A stretch of DNA of 64,000 nucleotides from Paenibacillus sp. Root444D2. GTDB lineage: Bacteria > Bacillota > Bacilli > Paenibacillales > NBRC-103111. Of this stretch, positions 1-8,421 are shown piece after piece (the first letter of the stretch is position 1; every line of letters begins with the position of its first letter). The stretch covers positions 1 to 64,000 of the forward strand of contig NZ_LMEO01000045.1 in assembly GCF_001426375.1 (NCBI RefSeq), read 5' to 3'. Under the pieces are notes generated by a model, which was not told the origin of the DNA, ran no database searches, and was given only the letters and a program-made list of their open reading frames with translations. The position numbers and the translations under genes are program-made.

Positions 1-76
1 ACGAACAACCTCCGGCTAATTTCATTGTATTTTCTTAGCCTAAAAGTGTCCAACTTAATTAGGGGGCTTTATAGAA

Positions 77-149
77 TTGTTGTACATGATGCAACAACTA
101 ATGGAAAAAGGTGAGATTTAGGTAGTAATTGTTGTACTTTCTACAACAT
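77..149. repeat. Half-array of two TTGTTG/CAACAA palindromes
   Basis: Two palindromes of the family described at 5485-5673. The first, 77-97, is TTGTTGTA-CATGA-TGCAACAA; the second, 129-149, is TTGTTGTA-CTTTC-TACAACAT. Their centres (87 and 139) are 52 bp apart, the same as the outer spacing in the four-copy arrays. No convincing third or fourth copy lies at the expected offsets on either side; a weak TTTGC/GCAAT inverted match near 200 may be a decayed copy. Confidence 0.75.
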
Positions 150-283
150 CATTCAACCGCGAACATGAATTCATTCATCTAGTAACCTCAATTTGCCTAT
201 AATGCAATCCCAAATCTTACTTAACCTAGCAAAAATCCGTTGCAAACTACCCTAAATAAGGGAAGCATCGTCGCCTAATCCCA

Positions 284-337
284 AAATAAAAAAAGGACCT
301 TGTTATCTACACATGTAGACAACAACAAGGTCCTTTT
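284..337 (-). terminator. Rho-independent terminator of the small gene at 376-540
   Basis: A 14-bp perfect stem (291-304 with 324-337) enclosing an inner CTAC/GTAG stem. Read on the minus strand it is followed by a run of seven T and an AT-rich stretch, so it terminates minus-strand transcription. It lies just downstream of the 54-codon gene, which supports that gene being a real transcription unit. Confidence 0.85.
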
Positions 338-375
338 CAGCGCTCTCCCATCTTCGGGAGGAGCTCTTCCACTTC

Positions 376-540
376 CTAACCCCGATCATCGGGATCGCCG
401 GCAGAGAACACCTTTTTCACATTATCCATGATTTCCTCAACTGCCTCACTCAGCATATCTGTTGGTGTTGTAGCCTCTTCCTCAGGCTGAGTAGGAATCG
501 TATCGTTACATACGTGATCGAAATAATGACTTTTATCCAT
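376..540 (-). CDS. Small acidic protein of 54 residues, function unknown
   Basis: The ORF begins at an ATG (538-540) seven bases after a perfect AGGAGG and ends at TAG (376-378). The product starts MDKSHYFDHV and is acidic, with a central run PTQPEEEATTP and an amphipathic segment SEAVEEIMDNVKKVF. There is no signal peptide or membrane segment and I recognise no family. The ribosome binding site and the strong terminator 40 bases downstream are the reasons to believe it. It is monocistronic and divergent from kduI. Confidence 0.65.
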   Translation of the reverse strand: MDKSHYFDHVCNDTIPTQPEEEATTPTDMLSEAVEEIMDNVKKVFSAGDPDDRG

Positions 541-646
541 GCGCTAACCTCCTAATTGTAAACCAGGCTCGTTTGTTTGTTGTTTACTTATTCCGTATCC
601 TTTATTCACCCGAACAGAAACTTTTGAAACATAGGTCTGAAAACCC

Positions 647-675
647 TTGCCTAAACCCCATTATTGGAGTAAATT
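647..675 (+). promoter_or_regulatory. Possible sigma-A promoter of the kdu operon
   Basis: TTGCCT (647-652) and TAAATT (670-675) are separated by 17 bp, about 60 bases before the kduI start. Both boxes are imperfect, so this is only a candidate. Confidence 0.35.
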
Positions 676-732
676 AAACCTATATGAACGAATATCAACA
701 TAAATAAACCAAATATGAGGAGAGATTAACCG

Positions 733-1566
733 ATGGATATCCGCTACGCATCACACCCGAATGAAGTTAAGCAATTTGACACTGAACGCCTGCAAGCTGA
801 GTTTCAAATTAACGCTTTGTTCTCACCTAATGAAATTAAATTGGTTTATTCCCACGTTGACCGTTTCATCATTGGTGGTGTCCTTCCAATTACGGGCGCA
901 CTTCAATTGCAAGCTGACAAGAAAGAAATGGCTGCAGATTATTTTTTAGAGCGCCGCGAGATCGGTATTATTAATGTTGGCGGCAGAGGCACGATCACCG
1001 TTGACGGTACGGTTTACAACATGGATTCCAAAGATTGCATTTATATTGGTCTTGGCGCGAAGGATATTACGTTTGCTAGTGATAACGCTGCCGAGCCAGC
1101 GAAATTCTACTTTAATTCAACACCTGCTCACCAAACATATCCAACGGTGAAAGTCGCCATCAGCGAAGCTACTCCTACTCATTTAGGCAGCATCAATACA
1201 TCCAATGAGCGCACGATTTACAAATACATCCACACAGGCGGCATAAAAAGCTGTCAACTCGTTATGGGTATGACACTTCTGAAGCCAGGCAACATGTGGA
1301 ACACAATGCCTTCCCATACACACAATCGTCGTTCCGAGGTTTACTTCTACTTTGACATGCCGGAAGATGCGGTAGTGTTCCACATGATGGGTGAGCCGCA
1401 GCAAACACGTCACGTAGTTATGCGTAATGAGCAAGCTGTCATCTCCCCAAGCTGGTCCATTCATAGCGGTGTTGGCACGAACAACTACACCTTCATTTGG
1501 GGCATGGCTGGCGAAAATCAAATTTTTGATGATATGGACGCCGTGGCCATGAAAGATTTAAAATAG
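733..1566 (+). CDS. kduI: 5-dehydro-4-deoxy-D-glucuronate isomerase KduI
   Basis: Converts 5-keto-4-deoxyuronate, released from unsaturated pectin or glycosaminoglycan fragments, into 2,5-diketo-3-deoxygluconate in the cytoplasm. The 277 residues match the usual KduI length, and the start MDIRYASHPNEVKQFDTERL is typical. The cupin metal site is visible as HTHNRRSEVYFYF (His, His, Glu) with a later His in WSIHSG. The start is supported by GGAGAG about nine bases upstream. It is the first gene of an operon with a DeoR regulator, kduD and an isomerase-like gene, so two consecutive pathway enzymes are encoded together. The KDG kinase and aldolase that would complete the route are not in this window. 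Confidence 0.95.
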   Translation: MDIRYASHPNEVKQFDTERLQAEFQINALFSPNEIKLVYSHVDRFIIGGVLPITGALQLQADKKEMAADYFLERREIGIINVGGRGTITVDGTVYNMDSKDCIYIGLGAKDITFASDNAAEPAKFYFNSTPAHQTYPTVKVAISEATPTHLGSINTSNERTIYKYIHTGGIKSCQLVMGMTLLKPGNMWNTMPSHTHNRRSEVYFYFDMPEDAVVFHMMGEPQQTRHVVMRNEQAVISPSWSIHSGVGTNNYTFIWGMAGENQIFDDMDAVAMKDLK

Positions 1567-1600
1567 TCGGTAACCTCTATTTAGAAACGGATGACACCCG

Positions 1601-2356
1601 ATGAACCCTTTACGCAGATATGAAACCATTATGGAAATACTTCTGGCACAGAAAGAAGTAACGGTGAACGAGCTTAGCGAACGGCTGGACGTTACTGGTA
1701 AAACGATTCGCGAAGATTTGGCCAAACTCGAAGAAAAAGGGCTGCTTGTCCGCATTCATGGCGGAGCGGTGCTCGCTCAAAGTGATCAGCTTGGCATACT
1801 TTCAACGAAAGAGCCGATCATTAAGCATGCCGATCAGAAATCCGAAATCGCGACGATAGCTCTGCGATACATTCAACCAAGAGATATCATTGCCCTCGAT
1901 GGCGGCAGTACAACACTTGAAATTGCTAGGCGGCTGGAGAATCAGCCGCTTACTGTTGTAACGAATGATCTATTTATTATCTCCGAGCTCTTGCATAAGG
2001 AAGAAATCCGTCTGGTTGTTCCAGGCGGCTACCGTCTGCGCAACATGCTCGCAGGTCCTGAAGCCGTGGACTATGTGAATAAGCTCAACATTCAGAAATC
2101 ATTCATTTCTGCTACTGGCGTTCATTTGCAGCACGGCTTTACCATCTACACAAGTGATCATGCCGATTATAAACGTGCATTGATTAGATCCAGCGCAACG
2201 GTTTACGGCGTTGCCGATCATTACAAATTCGGCCAATGTGCCTTACGAACGTTCGCTTCCTTGTCTGAAGTTGCTATGATCCTAACAGACAGTGCCCTAC
2301 CCGCTGAAATTGCCAAGCAATACCGTGATGCTGGTATTCAGATCGTAACTCAATAG
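1601..2356 (+). CDS. DeoR/GlpR-family transcriptional regulator
   Basis: A 251-residue DeoR-family repressor. An N-terminal winged helix-turn-helix (about 1-57: RRYETIMEILLAQKEVTVNELSERLDVTGKTIREDL) is followed by the family linker IHGGAV and a DeoR sensor domain with DGGSTTLEIARRL and TNDLFIISEL. Members of this family usually sense a phosphorylated sugar. Its position between kduI (34 bases upstream) and kduD (18 bases downstream) suggests that it controls the uronate genes. It is not related to the IclR-type KdgR of enterobacteria or the LacI-type KdgR of Bacillus. Confidence 0.9.
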   Translation: MNPLRRYETIMEILLAQKEVTVNELSERLDVTGKTIREDLAKLEEKGLLVRIHGGAVLAQSDQLGILSTKEPIIKHADQKSEIATIALRYIQPRDIIALDGGSTTLEIARRLENQPLTVVTNDLFIISELLHKEEIRLVVPGGYRLRNMLAGPEAVDYVNKLNIQKSFISATGVHLQHGFTIYTSDHADYKRALIRSSATVYGVADHYKFGQCALRTFASLSEVAMILTDSALPAEIAKQYRDAGIQIVTQ

Positions 2357-2374
2357 TAAAAAGGAGTAACCTTC

Positions 2375-3127
2375 ATGACACTTTTTAATTTAACAGGCAA
2401 AACAGCCTTCGTAACCGGCGCTTCCGGCGGTCTTGGTCAAGCCATGGCCATTGGCCTTGCTGAAGCAGGAGCAAATGTCATTGCTGTATCCTCTTCCGAA
2501 AGCGTTCAAACGGTAGAAGCCATCCGAGCACTAGGCGGCAAAGCCGAGCTGATCGCAGCTGACCTTAGCAACGAAGACATCCTTGAGGATGTTGTAAATA
2601 AAGCTAACGGTATCTACGACGGCATCGATATTCTCGTGAATAATGCCGGAATCATCCGACGTACGCCGGCTGTTGACCATGCACGTCAAGATTGGCACGA
2701 TGTCATTGATCTGAACTTGAACTCTGCCTTCTTCTTATGTCAGCTAATTGGCCGTCACATGATTGAGCGCGGCAGCGGCAAGATCGTGAACATCGCTTCC
2801 ATGCTAACCTACCAAGGAGGCATTAATGTTCCTGGCTACACAGCGAGTAAACATGCTATAGCTGGCGTGACCAAAGCTTTAGCGAACGAGTGGGCCGGGA
2901 AAGGTATCCAGATCAATGCCATCGCCCCTGGTTACATGACGACGAATAATACAGCTCCTATCCTCAAAGATGAGAAACGTACACAATCCATTACAGACCG
3001 AATTCCGGCAGGCCGTTGGGGCTCTCCCGAGGATTTGAAAGGTCCTGTTGTGTTCTTGTCATCGCATGCATCGGATTATATGAACGGACACGTACTGTGC
3101 GTGGACGGCGGATGGATGGCTAGATAG
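2375..3127 (+). CDS. kduD: 2-dehydro-3-deoxy-D-gluconate 5-dehydrogenase KduD (SDR)
   Basis: Reduces 2,5-diketo-3-deoxygluconate, the KduI product, to 2-keto-3-deoxygluconate with NAD(P)H. It is a classical 250-residue short-chain dehydrogenase: nucleotide-binding TGASGGLGQ near residue 15, NNAG near 90, catalytic Ser in NIASML and YTASK as the Tyr/Lys pair. The start has AAAAGGAG upstream at good spacing. Its stop is immediately followed by the ATG of the next gene, so the two are probably translationally coupled. Confidence 0.9.
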   Translation: MTLFNLTGKTAFVTGASGGLGQAMAIGLAEAGANVIAVSSSESVQTVEAIRALGGKAELIAADLSNEDILEDVVNKANGIYDGIDILVNNAGIIRRTPAVDHARQDWHDVIDLNLNSAFFLCQLIGRHMIERGSGKIVNIASMLTYQGGINVPGYTASKHAIAGVTKALANEWAGKGIQINAIAPGYMTTNNTAPILKDEKRTQSITDRIPAGRWGSPEDLKGPVVFLSSHASDYMNGHVLCVDGGWMAR

Positions 3128-3958
3128 ATGGGAATCGGTACGTTAGCCCATACCGTCGGCCATCTTCCATTGAAGCAATTAACAGAGAAGCTAAGCGGAC
3201 GAGGCATTGACTTCGTTCAACTGGCACTCAGCAAAGCAATCAGTGATTTTGACACCAGCCTCGGTAGGCTCAGCCCTGCTCTGGCCAACCACATTGGCGA
3301 GCAATTCCACCGTGCTGGTATCCGGATTGGCGTGCTTGGCTGTTATATTAACCCGATTCATCCTGATCCCCAGCAGCGGCGTCATGAAATCAACCGGTTC
3401 AAAGAGCATCTGCGTTTCGCCAGAGACTTTGGTACCTCTATCGTTGCGACGGAAACAGCTGACCTAACGACGTACCTCTCACAGGATTCCGAGCTTTATG
3501 AGGCCATGGGATGGACAACCCTCAAGCAAACAGTTGAAGAATTAGCGGAAGAAGCGGAACGTTGGGGTGTCTTCATCGGACTCGAACCTGTTTTCACTCA
3601 CACGTTGTCTAGTACTGAGAAAATGGTTCGGATTTTGGATGAGATTCCTTCCAGTAATCTGGGGGTTGTGTTTGATCCAGTGAATCTAATGCCACCTACT
3701 GCTGTTGAGTCACAAGAAATTTTTCTGGAACAGGCATTTGCTGCTTTCGGTGACCGTATCGTCCTTGCCCATCTTAAAGATGTTGTCATTCAGAACAACA
3801 AACGGCAAGAGGTACGATCCGGTAAGGGTATTTTCCAAACGAAAACGTTCTTAGAGATGCTGCACCGGGTAAAACCGGGGATCGACATCTCCTTAGAACA
3901 GCTTGCTGATGATACGCTTGATGAAACTTTTCAATATGTAAGAAGCCTTATGAGTTAA
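3128..3958 (+). CDS. Sugar phosphate isomerase/epimerase family protein
   Basis: A 276-residue TIM-barrel protein of the xylose-isomerase-like (AP endonuclease 2) superfamily. Typical segments include GVLGCYINPIHPD, IGLEPVF, LGVVFDPVNLMPP, IVLAHLKDV and ISLEQL, which carry the Glu, Asp, His and Glu metal ligands of the family. The ATG directly abuts the kduD stop, so expression with the uronate operon is very likely. The exact substrate cannot be read from the sequence; an isomerase or epimerase step on a uronate-derived keto sugar is an inference from context. Confidence 0.8.
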   Translation: MGIGTLAHTVGHLPLKQLTEKLSGRGIDFVQLALSKAISDFDTSLGRLSPALANHIGEQFHRAGIRIGVLGCYINPIHPDPQQRRHEINRFKEHLRFARDFGTSIVATETADLTTYLSQDSELYEAMGWTTLKQTVEELAEEAERWGVFIGLEPVFTHTLSSTEKMVRILDEIPSSNLGVVFDPVNLMPPTAVESQEIFLEQAFAAFGDRIVLAHLKDVVIQNNKRQEVRSGKGIFQTKTFLEMLHRVKPGIDISLEQLADDTLDETFQYVRSLMS

Positions 3959-3961
3959 AAA

Positions 3962-4008
3962 TAAGCCCTTTTCTCTCTATCATCAGAGGGACTGGGGCTT
4001 TCCTTTTT
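3962..4008 (+). terminator. Probable terminator of the kdu operon
   Basis: An AAGCCC/GGGCTT outer stem encloses a CTCT/AGAG stem, and the downstream arm runs into TTTCCTTTTT on the plus strand, directly after the last operon gene. Confidence 0.6.
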
Positions 4009-4018
4009 GAAAAGATGC

Positions 4019-4492
4019 CTATTTCTTTATATCAGGCTCTGTCATGACTTCATACGTGTTACCCAAATAAGACTGCAGCGCCTTTAACGCCGCAACCCCC
4101 ACCGCAATGTCATCCTCTCCATTCCCTCCACTTACACCGACTCCGCCAATGACACTCCCGTTCACCACAATCGGAAGCCCCCCGACGAAGATAGCAAATT
4201 TACCAGGCATCATGGCATGAATACCAAATGCCTCACCATGGATGGTCGCTGGGCCACCGGGTTGATTGAACAAATGCGTAGAGCGCCTGTGACCGCTAGC
4301 TGTAAACGCCTTTGCTATGGCGATTTCAGGGCTCGTATTGCGAGCGCCATTCATTCTTTCTAACGCAATTAGATACCCGCCATCGTCTACGATACATATC
4401 GTTTCGGCTGCATTCGCTTCTATTGCCGCTTGTATGCCTGCTGCGATCATGACCCTCGCTTCCTCTACTTCAAGCTTAAAAACCGATTTCAT
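4019..4492 (-). CDS. HbpS/GlcG family (heme-binding-like) protein
   Basis: A 157-residue single-domain protein of the GlcG/HbpS family (DUF336). The hallmarks are CIVDDGGYLIALERM near residue 35, SPEIAIAKAFTA, and the glycine-rich GGLPIVVNGSVIGGVGVSGGNGEDD. Members are reported as heme-binding or as partners of oxidation pathways; the specific role is unknown. There is no signal peptide, so it should be cytoplasmic. AGGGAGG lies eight bases before the ATG. It appears monocistronic and converges on the kdu operon. Confidence 0.8.
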   Translation of the reverse strand: MKSVFKLEVEEARVMIAAGIQAAIEANAAETICIVDDGGYLIALERMNGARNTSPEIAIAKAFTASGHRRSTHLFNQPGGPATIHGEAFGIHAMMPGKFAIFVGGLPIVVNGSVIGGVGVSGGNGEDDIAVGVAALKALQSYLGNTYEVMTEPDIKK

Positions 4493-4783
4493 AAGTCAAT
4501 CCCTCCCTGCTTTACTGCCATTATGACGTGCGCAACAAACGCCTCTTCCATTCATATGGGGACGTGAAGGGTTTATGTCATGGTCGTCACTTGAAAAAAG
4601 ATATTGTATTTCGGTGCGGGCAATTGTAAGATTATAAAAATTAAATCGATGTGTGACTGGCGTAAACATGGATAACCATGAGGGAGCACATCGCAAACAG
4701 CCGTACGCCTGGGCAAAGTATTTGATCCTTAATCAAATGCTTTTTTGTGCTTCTATGACAATTGAAAGGTCAGGTGGCTGTTT

Positions 4784-5377
4784 ATGAAAATGGCATTCGT
4801 ACTATTCGATGGAATGACCACGTTAGACTTCGCTGGCTTCTATGAAGCTATCACATGGATGGGGATTATGGGGGCCAAAGAGAACGTCACTTGGGATTTC
4901 TGCTCCAATAAGGAGGAAATTACGGACGACCGAGGCTTAACCGTTAAGGTAACACATGTCTATCCCGATCTATCGGATTATGATCTCTTGTTCGTACCTG
5001 GCGGATTTTCAACGAGAAGCCTTAGATTCGACTCTGCCTTCATCACTTGGCTTCAAACCTCAGCTAATGTGACTTACAAGGTTTCTGTATGCACAGGTGC
5101 TTTGTTACTAGGTGCAGCCGGATTCCTACATGAAAAAAAAGCAACCACCAATCCTTTCGCCTACGAGTTATTGACACCATACTGTTCCGAAGTCGTTAAA
5201 AAACGAATCGTCCGAGACGGAAATCTCTTTACCGGTGGCGGCGTTTCAGCCTCTATTGATTTAGGATTATTCGTCATTGAATCTCTTACTGATTCACTTT
5301 TCGTGCAGCAGGTTCAACAAAAGATGGATTACCCCTACTATCAAGCGGGACAGTTGTTTAAAGTGAATTTGGAGTAA
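4784..5377 (+). CDS. DJ-1/PfpI family protein
   Basis: A 197-residue class I glutamine amidotransferase-like protein. It starts MKMAFVLFDGMTTLDFAGFY, the usual beginning of the AraC-partner/isonitrile-hydratase-like subfamily. The nucleophile elbow is visible as VSVCTGALLLGAAG, with the reactive Cys near residue 106, and TGGGVSASIDLGLFVIE is the C-terminal motif. No DNA-binding domain is attached. Substrate unknown; homologues include isonitrile hydratases and stress-response proteins. Confidence 0.8.
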   Translation: MKMAFVLFDGMTTLDFAGFYEAITWMGIMGAKENVTWDFCSNKEEITDDRGLTVKVTHVYPDLSDYDLLFVPGGFSTRSLRFDSAFITWLQTSANVTYKVSVCTGALLLGAAGFLHEKKATTNPFAYELLTPYCSEVVKKRIVRDGNLFTGGGVSASIDLGLFVIESLTDSLFVQQVQQKMDYPYYQAGQLFKVNLE

Positions 5378-5484
5378 TAAGGTGTTTGGGTTGGTGTGAA
5401 AGTGAGTTCGAGTAAATGTGTATACCTGTAGCCAAGACGTATATGTTCAAATATTTGTTTACTTACTCGCTCATCCATGTAATG

Positions 5485-5673
5485 TTGTTGCATTTTATAC
5501 AACATTAAGCGAGGGAATCCACATTTTCCTCGCGATTGTTGCACCAAATACAACAATTCCAGCCAAAAGTAGCATTTTAGCAGGAAATTAGGCTGAATTG
5601 TTGTACGAAATACAACATCTTCACTTTAGCCCAGGTGAATGGATAGGAATTGTTGTACGCTGTACAACAATTC
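5485..5673. repeat. Array B: four helically phased palindromes
   Basis: Four inverted repeats of the form TTGTTGYA-N5-TRCAACAA at 5485-5505, 5536-5556, 5598-5618 and 5650-5670. Their centres are 5495, 5546, 5608 and 5660, so spacings are 51, 62 and 52 bp. The fourth copy is the best in the window: GAATTGTTGTA and its perfect complement flank CGCTG, an 11-bp arm (12 bp if the spacer C and G also pair). Linkers differ from those of the other arrays. It sits between two converging genes (stop at 5377 on plus, stop at 5841 on minus). The rest of 5378-5840 holds no ORF that I trust. Confidence 0.9.
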
Positions 5674-5790
5674 TCTCCCCTATTCCCCACATCCACTGTA
5701 AACCTGGAAATCCACCCTCACTCGAGCCGAATCCCTATCTTCATCTTCCAAGCAATGGGTAAACTCCACTCCCGCCTGACCCAAAACAAA

Positions 5791-5836
5791 TAAATAAGCC
5801 CACCCAACACTCATAAAGTGTCTGGATAGGCTTATC
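5791..5836 (-). terminator. Terminator of the small gene at 5841-6062
   Basis: ATAAGCC/GGCTTAT arms with an inner CACT/AGTG stem. On the minus strand the structure follows the stop codon at once and runs into TTATTTATTT. Confidence 0.65.
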
Positions 5837-5840
5837 AGCA

Positions 5841-6062
5841 TTATTTTTTAGGTTGTTCACGATTAACACGAACGGGTCTCTCGACCCAATTCTCACGATT
5901 CATGCGTTGAACCTGATTAATCGGATTCTTAAGATCGATAATTTCAACTGGTTTACCTTCCGCTTGCATGGTGGCTGCTAGCTTTTCCTTATAACCCGTT
6001 CCAGGCGCTGGTCCGCCACCCCCGTTGCGCTTACCCTTGTTCCAAACTTTACCTTTACTCAT
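5841..6062 (-). CDS. Small basic protein of 73 residues, unknown function
   Basis: Starts at the ATG at 6060-6062, because GGAG lies seven bases upstream; the longer reading frame to 6128 has no such site and encodes an unlikely hydrophobic leader. The product begins MSKGKVWNKGKRNGGGGPAPG and is rich in Lys, Arg and Gly, then has a mixed C-terminal half ending RVNREQPKK. It has no membrane segment. The basic Gly-rich start could bind nucleic acid, but that is a guess. It lies downstream of the ger operon on the same strand and has its own terminator. Confidence 0.65.
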   Translation of the reverse strand: MSKGKVWNKGKRNGGGGPAPGTGYKEKLAATMQAEGKPVEIIDLKNPINQVQRMNRENWVERPVRVNREQPKK

Positions 6063-6173
6063 TTCACCACTCCATTTTTGTTTTAAGTGTAAAGGCATAA
6101 GAAGAAAAACGCAAATATTTACTTCCAATCCATTCGACTATCTTTCAAAGCGGAGTACCAACTCCTAGTCCAT

Positions 6174-7298
6174 TCACTTCAAAGGCCCCATGCTTCGTAT
6201 ATTTACCTTAACGGAAATATGAATGTCAGCCTTTGATAGCGCTTCTCCCCAATGTTCCTCTACTTTCTTGTATTTTCTATATTCATGAGCCCGTGCGTTG
6301 AGACCAAGCCCGATAGGATCTATATGCTGCTCCTGTATCTTCTTGATGAGGTTCTCGAATTTCTTTTTCACTTGTTCAGAAATCAATCCCTCTAACTCTT
6401 TGCCATTCTTTCGCACATCAAAAGGGAACAAAAGTTCAGTAAGATCAACTGGCATTGTAATATTGATATCGAACCTAAACTTGTTCTGTTGGTATGAAGT
6501 CTTAACCTTCCTTTTCATGCTTTGAACCATAATACTTACATGGTCTGTTTGGATGGGACCACTCTTTTCACGCCCAGGAATCGTAAGTGTTAAGTTAACA
6601 GACTTCTTTGCATTTTTATTCAATATTTGAAGTAAAATGGTTTCCTCTTTGTCCAGAGAAGCTTTATATTTCCCTTTATGATCCAGCAGCGTTGCGCCAG
6701 TTAGCATGATCCGTTTGGCCTTGTCCAACTGAATTTCTGAGATATAGGGCGTCACTCCTTTTTCAAACATTTGCCAATGCAGATTCTGCAGCGTTGTTTG
6801 TACCGTCTCCGATCTAGCACTCTTCGTATCAATCATCCCCCGAAGCAATAAGGGTAAAATGGGTTGATCTTTCGGATTTAAGTACATAATGTCGGAAATA
6901 GGTCCATTAACAGCGATGATCCTTGGTGTTAATGGATTTTTCATATCGCGAAAGAAGACATCAAGCATCTGGAACCAATCTTCGTGCTCGAGGATGCGCT
7001 TTCCGATAAGCATGACCTGAACCTTTCTACCTGTAATTACACCTGGTGCTCGTTCATCCTGTTTTCCCCTTGCTTGTCGAATCGTTTGCGACTCTACTTT
7101 GACTATTAGATTTTCATTCTTAATACCTCTGCCGTGCACGGGATTATGCAAATAAAAAAGTAAGTTGTCTTCATTATCTAAATCCACCCCTAAGGCGAGA
7201 TTGTTTGTAGCATTTTCCAAATCTAACCGATCTCTGCATCCAGGGACGAAAGAAACAAGCAAGAAGATGAATATAACATTCAGCATCCGCTTGTTCAT
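6174..7298 (-). CDS. Ger(x)C family germinant receptor lipoprotein, second copy
   Basis: C subunit of a GerA-type nutrient germinant receptor in the spore inner membrane. The protein (374 residues from the ATG at 7298) has a lipoprotein signal, IFIFLLVSFVPGC, with the lipidated Cys near residue 21. Family segments follow: NPKDQPILPLLLR, GVTPYISEIQLD and GLGLNARAHEYRKYKKVEEHW. The start overlaps the stop of the upstream B gene as ATGA. It closely resembles the C subunit at 8422-9543 over its whole length, so the pair arose by duplication. It is the last gene of the five-gene ger operon. Confidence 0.9.
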   Translation of the reverse strand: MNKRMLNVIFIFLLVSFVPGCRDRLDLENATNNLALGVDLDNEDNLLFYLHNPVHGRGIKNENLIVKVESQTIRQARGKQDERAPGVITGRKVQVMLIGKRILEHEDWFQMLDVFFRDMKNPLTPRIIAVNGPISDIMYLNPKDQPILPLLLRGMIDTKSARSETVQTTLQNLHWQMFEKGVTPYISEIQLDKAKRIMLTGATLLDHKGKYKASLDKEETILLQILNKNAKKSVNLTLTIPGREKSGPIQTDHVSIMVQSMKRKVKTSYQQNKFRFDINITMPVDLTELLFPFDVRKNGKELEGLISEQVKKKFENLIKKIQEQHIDPIGLGLNARAHEYRKYKKVEEHWGEALSKADIHISVKVNIRSMGPLK

Positions 7299-8395
7299 AA
7301 GTGCTTCCTCCACTTAAATCGATCATGTATACTTACATATAAAAGTAAACAAACAGGGGCTATGTACTCAACACCCAAACCGATCTGACCAAGTAAAGTA
7401 TTCATCTTTTCACTCTGAAAAACAGTAGGCATAAAGAAAAACGTGCCTACGGCAATGAACACCCATAGCAGCCGTAAATGATTACGGTGGTCTTGCTTTC
7501 CGATTAGCCAAGTTGTACAAAAAACACTCATGTACATCGTAGGTATCCAAGACAATGAAAAGATAAGAAGATAAAACGCGATAAATATGACTTCGATCCT
7601 TGATATAAATGTAAACTCGATCGTTTTCAATACATTGATCGTAGGTTCGTTGTATTCCATAATTTCATCTGTGCTGAAGTAGGCGAAACAGATAATGGTA
7701 ATGAATAAATACATAAGCATTGTCAATGTATACGAGATAACAAGACCGATGGAGGCCATCCGCTTATTTTTGAGAAACGGATACAAGATAAACGTGGTTG
7801 AGAATCCGATATGATAATAAAAAGTGCTCGGTACCGCCGCGAATACAGGCTCCCATCCTTCCTTAAGTACAGGAAACAGCCGCAGCCAATGGGCATCCTT
7901 AAGCGGAAGTAAATACACAATAGGAATCCATAAAGATAGAAGCATAACCAATTCCACATATCTGCCCAAAATGCGAAGTCCGTTTCGCACAATGACATAA
8001 GTGGGAATGAGCAGCAGAATCATAATGATATAAGCTGGAGTTTGCTGCAAAAGATATTGTTTAACAATCAATACGGTATATACAAGCCCCGTGTATCCGT
8101 AGTAACAGAGATACAGGGCAAATAGGATGGCCACAACTTTGCCTGCCCCTTTACCCAAATACACTGTCACTAAATCCAGCAAAGTCCCGTCAGGATACCT
8201 TTTCATCACTTGTACGACGATTAAACTCGCTGCCATGGAAATAACCCAAACGACGATAAGAGCAATCCAGCCAGCCGTACCTGCTTTTTCGGATAATACG
8301 CGCGGCAGCGACAAAAAACCGATGCTCAATACCATACCAAAGTTGAGAAAGATATACTGCATGAAGGTGATTTCATTCAAGCCATATTTTTTCAC
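7295..8395 (-). CDS. GerAB-family germination permease, second copy
   Basis: B subunit of the germinant receptor, a member of the APC transporter superfamily, 366 residues with about ten membrane segments. Family features include ITFMQYIFLNFGMVLSIGFL at the start, ERYPDGT-like KRYPDGTLLDLV near 70, and WIPTMYMSVFCTTWLIGKQDHRNH near the C-terminus. In this family the B subunit is thought to bind the nutrient. It is very similar to the copy at 9540-10640; the most variable stretches between the two are in the membrane helices, which would fit different ligands. It starts 26 bases after the preceding C gene. Confidence 0.9.
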   Translation of the reverse strand: MKKYGLNEITFMQYIFLNFGMVLSIGFLSLPRVLSEKAGTAGWIALIVVWVISMAASLIVVQVMKRYPDGTLLDLVTVYLGKGAGKVVAILFALYLCYYGYTGLVYTVLIVKQYLLQQTPAYIIMILLLIPTYVIVRNGLRILGRYVELVMLLSLWIPIVYLLPLKDAHWLRLFPVLKEGWEPVFAAVPSTFYYHIGFSTTFILYPFLKNKRMASIGLVISYTLTMLMYLFITIICFAYFSTDEIMEYNEPTINVLKTIEFTFISRIEVIFIAFYLLIFSLSWIPTMYMSVFCTTWLIGKQDHRNHLRLLWVFIAVGTFFFMPTVFQSEKMNTLLGQIGLGVEYIAPVCLLLYVSIHDRFKWRKHL

Positions 8396-8421
8396 TTGCT
8401 GTCCCCCTCCGAGTTAATCTT

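Noticed and set aside
1183..1521. 112-residue minus-strand ORF
   Set aside because: Lies wholly inside kduI, which has clear family motifs.
5485..5673. The regularly spaced repeats as a CRISPR array
   Set aside because: Repeat units are short palindromes of variable sequence, only four per site, spacing alternates 51 and 62 bp, and there are no cas genes.
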